DNA of 64,000 bases from Erwinia_E haradaeae_I (lineage in GTDB: Bacteria > Pseudomonadota > Gammaproteobacteria > Enterobacterales > Enterobacteriaceae): NCBI RefSeq assembly GCF_900698925.1, contig NZ_LR217713.1, forward strand, positions 744,001 through 808,000. Reading direction: 5' to 3'. A program made the position numbers and the translations under genes. Under the pieces are notes generated by a model, which worked only from the letters and a program-made list of their open reading frames with translations, was not told where the DNA came from and ran no database searches. Of this stretch, positions 60,551 through 64,000 are shown one piece after another (positions within the stretch are counted from its first letter, which is position 1; each line of letters opens with the position of its first letter).

Positions 60551-61360
60551 TTGCAAAAGTTGAAATTACATGGATTTAATAATTTAACTAAAAGTTTAAG
60601 TTTTTGCGTCTATGACATATGTTATGCTAATTCAGAAGAAGAACGCGACGGATATATCGCTTACATCGATGAACAATATAACGCTACAAGGTTAACTGAA
60701 ATTCTCAGTAAAACCTGTTCAATTATAGGAGCTAACGTTATAAATATTGCTCGTCAGGATTATGAGCCCCAAGGTGCTAGTGTAACAATTCTTATTGGCG
60801 AAGAAACTATGGATCCACATGATGTAGATACGTCAGAACATCCGGGACCACTATCACACTCAATGATTGCACATCTAGATAAAAGTCATATTTGCGTACA
60901 TACTTATCCAGAAAGCCATCCTGAAGGGGGGTTATGTACTTTTCGAGTAGATCTTGAGGTGTCCACATGCGGAGTCATTTCTCCTTTAAAGGCTCTCAAT
61001 TACTTAATACACCAGCTAGATTCAGATATTGTGACTATTGACTATCGCGTTCGAGGTTTTACACGTGACATTAATGGCGTAAAACATTTTATTGATCATA
61101 AAATCAATTCAATACAAAATTTCATGTCAGAAGATATGAAATTAAAACATGATATGATGGATGTGAATGTATACCAAGAAAATATCTTTCATACAAAGAT
61201 GCTTCTAAAAAAATTTGATCTGACACACTATCTATTTAATTCTAAATTAGAAGATTTAGGACAAAAAGAACATGAAAGAATTACTAATCTCTTATGGAAG
61301 GAGATGCGTGAAATTTATTATGGTCGGAATATACCAACCGTAGGAAAAATATATATATAG
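60551..61360 (+). CDS. speD: S-adenosylmethionine decarboxylase proenzyme
   Basis: Pyruvoyl enzyme that makes decarboxylated SAM for SpeE. It has 269 residues (E. coli 264) and is highly conserved: KLKLHGFNNLTKSLSFCVYDICYA at the start, DKSHICVHTYPESHPEGG in the middle and LWKEMREIYYGRNIP at the end. Self-cleavage between K111 and S112 should create the pyruvoyl group. The start is TTG 60551, as in E. coli, with AAGGA overlapping the speE stop 10 nt upstream, so the two genes are coupled. Confidence 0.97.
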   Translation: MQKLKLHGFNNLTKSLSFCVYDICYANSEEERDGYIAYIDEQYNATRLTEILSKTCSIIGANVINIARQDYEPQGASVTILIGEETMDPHDVDTSEHPGPLSHSMIAHLDKSHICVHTYPESHPEGGLCTFRVDLEVSTCGVISPLKALNYLIHQLDSDIVTIDYRVRGFTRDINGVKHFIDHKINSIQNFMSEDMKLKHDMMDVNVYQENIFHTKMLLKKFDLTHYLFNSKLEDLGQKEHERITNLLWKEMREIYYGRNIPTVGKIYI

Positions 61361-62092
61361 TAGAATTACTTACTGAAATAAAAAATGACATATTCAGATT
61401 GTATATATAAGAAACAAACCATAATAAACTATTCTATATATGAAAACAAAAAAGAATGATTTCAATCATAATGATTAATTAATTAACATATCAAAACTTT
61501 CATTATCAAACTAAAAGTATGGAGAACAGTTTTCGGAAGAACATTGTAGGTTACAAGTCATTACATCAAGCACACTTAAGACAAATTACACTCCCATATT
61601 TTATTCTCATGCAAATACCAATCTGACTAATTCTATCACTTATGGCATATTTAATTACTATAAAACAATCATAAAACGACAAACAATACAACACACATAT
61701 TATCCTATAATATATCTTATAGAATTCTATCACCACTTCAGTTAAGATTCTAACTGTCTGTAGTATAAGGCACTATACAATACATTGCATTATATAGGTT
61801 TTTAAAAATCCTTAACCCTAACCTTAATAAAATAACAATACAAAATCTATGCTTGTTCTAAAATAATAATTTATTCTCACAGATGGATAAAATAGATGCT
61901 ATCAAGGTTGCAATATATGAAATACACTAAATCTACTTTTCTAACTTCTATCACCTATATAACAATTTTTTTATTTAAAGAACGTGTCTATCTTATAGAA
62001 CATTAACAATCAATCTAAAAATTTATAAACACAAATAAAAAATTATTATCTCTATTAATAAATTAATAATTGATATTATTAATTTATTGTCA
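61361..62092. other. Gap between convergent speD and purD
   Basis: No gene. A perfect 14-bp all-AT hairpin follows the purD stop (62057-62088, listed separately). A slightly GC-richer patch near 61520-61570 may be debris. Confidence 0.5.
62057..62088 (-). terminator. All-AT hairpin after purD
   Basis: aataaattaataat (62057-62070) pairs with its exact complement at 62075-62088 around a 4-nt loop, starting 4 nt past the purD stop. A T-rich tract follows on the minus strand. With no G-C pair its strength is doubtful, but the perfect 14-bp stem and its position point to a 3'-end role. Confidence 0.45.
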
Positions 62093-63397
62093 TCAAACAG
62101 CCTTATCTATTCTTAGTAATTCCCGATTAACCTCATGATAACCTATGTCTCTACGAAAAAACTTTCCATTCCAAGAAATTAAATTTGAAATTTCATAGGC
62201 ATGTCTTTGTGCAGATATAATATCTGATCCTAATGCAGTAACACATAAGACACGACCACCATTAGTTACAATAAACTGATCCTTAAGCATTGTTCCAGAA
62301 TGAAATACTTTTCCATCTAATTTATCTAATAATGAAAGACCATAAATTGGATCACCCTTTACGTATTCTCCGGGATAACCATTCGCTGCAAGAACCAATC
62401 CCAAAGATGGACGAGGATCCCATTTTGCCTCTGTTTTATGTAAAATACCAGACTCAGCTGCCAACAATAACTCAACTAAATCAGATTGTAGTCGCAATAA
62501 AATAACCTGAGCTTCCGGATCACCCAGACGACAATTAAACTCAATAACCTTAGGCTGACTATTGTTATCAATAATTAAACCTGCATATAAAAATCCAGTA
62601 TAAAGATTGCCATCATAAGCCATTCCTCGAATAGTTGGCAAAATAATGTCATCCATAATTCTGTTATATACTACATTAGTAACCACTTTGGTCGGCGAAT
62701 AAGCTCCCATTCCACCAGTATTTAAACCAGTATCACCATTGCCTACCCGCTTGTGATCCTGGCTTGTAGCCATAGGTAGAACATTCTCACCATCTACCAT
62801 AACAATAAAACTTACTTCCTCACCATATAGAAATTCTTCTATGACAATTTTATTCTCTACCCTCTGCAATAAACCGCCTTCCAGCATCCCTCGTATAGCA
62901 GATTCAGCCTCCTCCATTGTCATGGCAATAATAACGCCTTTACCTGACGCTAAACCATCAGCTTTAATGACAACAGGAAACCCTTTGTTACGCAAATAAG
63001 CAAGTGCTGACTCAATATTAGTAAAGACTTGATATTCCGCTGTTGGAATATTGTGACGAACTAAAAAATCTTTAGTAAACGCTTTAGAACCTTCTAAAAG
63101 AGAGGCGCATTGAGTTGGACCAAATATTCTTAAACCCACTTTACGGAATCTATCCACTATCCCATATATTAAAGGGGTTTCTGGACCTACAACCGTTAAA
63201 TCAATCTTTTCATTTAAAGCAAAGAGCAGTAATCCACGTAGATCATTCGATAGAATAGCTACGTTTTTCATCTTAGATTCTAAAGCAGTTCCAGCATTTC
63301 CTGGTGCAATAAATACACTAGTCACTAATTTAGAATGAGAAATTTTCCATGCTAACGCATGTTCTCGCCCACCATTACCAATTACTAAAACTTTCAT
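62093..63397 (-). CDS. purD: Phosphoribosylamine-glycine ligase
   Basis: Second step of purine synthesis: ATP-dependent joining of 5-phosphoribosylamine and glycine. It has 434 residues (E. coli 429). The N-domain starts MKVLVIGNGGREHALAWKI, with FGPTQCASLLEGSKAFTKDFL near 93-113. The ATP-grasp domain has VIKADGLASGKGVIIAM near 144-160, DHKRVGNGDTGLNTGGMGAYSP near 213-234 and EFNCRLGDPEAQVI near 285. A C-terminal domain follows. ATG 63397 has GAG 6 nt upstream. purH, its E. coli operon partner, is not directly upstream in the window. Confidence 0.97.
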   Translation of the reverse strand: MKVLVIGNGGREHALAWKISHSKLVTSVFIAPGNAGTALESKMKNVAILSNDLRGLLLFALNEKIDLTVVGPETPLIYGIVDRFRKVGLRIFGPTQCASLLEGSKAFTKDFLVRHNIPTAEYQVFTNIESALAYLRNKGFPVVIKADGLASGKGVIIAMTMEEAESAIRGMLEGGLLQRVENKIVIEEFLYGEEVSFIVMVDGENVLPMATSQDHKRVGNGDTGLNTGGMGAYSPTKVVTNVVYNRIMDDIILPTIRGMAYDGNLYTGFLYAGLIIDNNSQPKVIEFNCRLGDPEAQVILLRLQSDLVELLLAAESGILHKTEAKWDPRPSLGLVLAANGYPGEYVKGDPIYGLSLLDKLDGKVFHSGTMLKDQFIVTNGGRVLCVTALGSDIISAQRHAYEISNLISWNGKFFRRDIGYHEVNRELLRIDKAV

Positions 63398-64000
63398 CTA
63401 AATCTCATTTTCTTTAAAATCTAAGGTGTATTTTTAATCATCTTACGTCTTTACTAAGATAAATAAAAAAATTCTAATCTAATACTATGATATAGTTAAA
63501 TTTTTTCAAAAACCTAACAAATAACTTTCTATCAACCTGTTTAAAAAAATTTTCTATCTATTATGACTGAATATATGAAGCTAATCAACCAGTTATACCA
63601 AAATATAATACAAAATACACTCATAACTGTTGAGATAGGAAATCGATCTTCTTTTAAATCACCATGATCTTTATCCGGTTGTATCAAGAACATTATATAT
63701 ATCATATATATTATTTTATAAATCAATATATTTAACTATACTTTTATATTATATAATACACATCTAAATAGATAGTCTCTATCTTACTGTTTATCCAATG
63801 AACACTTTTTAATAAAACTATACTATGTAAGTATAAAATGATTCAGTAAATTCAACCTAAAAATATATTCATATAGAATTATATTTAATAGTTAGTTCAT
63901 AGTCACAAAAAACTAGATTTCTCTTCAATCCTTCTCAAAAATCCAATAGTATTAGGTATATCATCCAATCTAGACCATATACTTGATAACATCAATTCTC
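63398..64000. other. Stretch upstream of purD to the window edge
   Basis: AT-rich. It holds one small minus-strand frame (63541-63726). purH would be expected here by E. coli order but is absent within the 600 nt seen. Confidence 0.5.
63541..63726 (-). CDS. Uncharacterised small hydrophobic frame
   Basis: Up to 61 codons from a TTG at 63726, or 50 from an ATG at about 63693. The polar segment DKDHGDLKEDRFPIST precedes a hydrophobic, Trp/Tyr-containing segment (VFCIIFWYNWLISFIYSVII). No Shine-Dalgarno sequence is evident. I do not recognise it. It may be a small membrane protein, a remnant or chance. Confidence 0.2.
   Translation of the reverse strand: MIYKIIYMIYIMFLIQPDKDHGDLKEDRFPISTVMSVFCIIFWYNWLISFIYSVIIDRKFF

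Overview
The window looks like part of the chromosome of a gammaproteobacterial (Enterobacterales) intracellular symbiont with a strongly reduced, AT-rich genome. Nearly every protein resembles its Escherichia coli counterpart along its whole length, and start codons (TTG for gshA, rpsT and speD), short operons and local gene order are often E. coli-like. No transposase, phage gene, CRISPR array, toxin or secretion gene was seen. Summing the gene coordinates, only about half of the window is coding. The rest is long, very AT-rich gene-free DNA (up to 2.7 kb per gap) that looks like eroded former genes. The host and genus cannot be named from the sequence alone.

Layout. 1-9.2 kb: gshA, the 4.5S SRP RNA gene ffs (minus), cls and ssb, separated by long gaps. 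9-17.3 kb: typA, a 2.7 kb empty stretch, recC without recB, recD or ptrA, and tRNA-Gly(GCC). 18-27.8 kb: a 52-residue yacG, rpsT, then ileS-lspA and ispH in the ancestral order but with ribF and fkpB missing, and corA. 29-37.7 kb: ompA, tig, the divergent pair nadK/grpE with a well-preserved heat-shock (sigma-32) promoter, ung and pmbA. 39.8-41.6 kb: the yciC-yciB-yciA membrane/thioesterase cluster. 43-48.7 kb: der, ygfZ and the cmoA-cmoB pair. 49.9-54.8 kb: gloB, rnhA/dnaQ, tRNA-Asp(GUC) and the rpsF-(priB)-rpsR-rplI operon, in which priB is a recognisable pseudogene. 56.6-63.4 kb: rnb, the speE-speD spermidine operon and purD.

Together the genes cover translation (ribosomal proteins S6, S18, S20 and L9, IleRS, two tRNAs, SRP RNA, BipA, Der, tRNA wobble modification by CmoA/CmoB and YgfZ), protein folding (trigger factor, GrpE), DNA maintenance (SSB, RecC, Ung, DnaQ, RNase HI, YacG), envelope upkeep (OmpA, lipoprotein signal peptidase, cardiolipin synthase, CorA, YciB/YciC) and selected metabolism (glutathione, isoprenoids, NADP, spermidine, purines, methylglyoxal detoxification).

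I found no clearly undescribed system. The observations most worth a second look are the priB pseudogene whose tail doubles as the rpsR ribosome-binding site, a possible S6:S18 autoregulatory leader, the sigma-32 promoter of grpE, loss of the NKxD aspartate in the first GTPase domain of Der, the solitary recC, the missing ribF, several strong perfect inverted repeats, and fresh tandem duplications in intergenic DNA.
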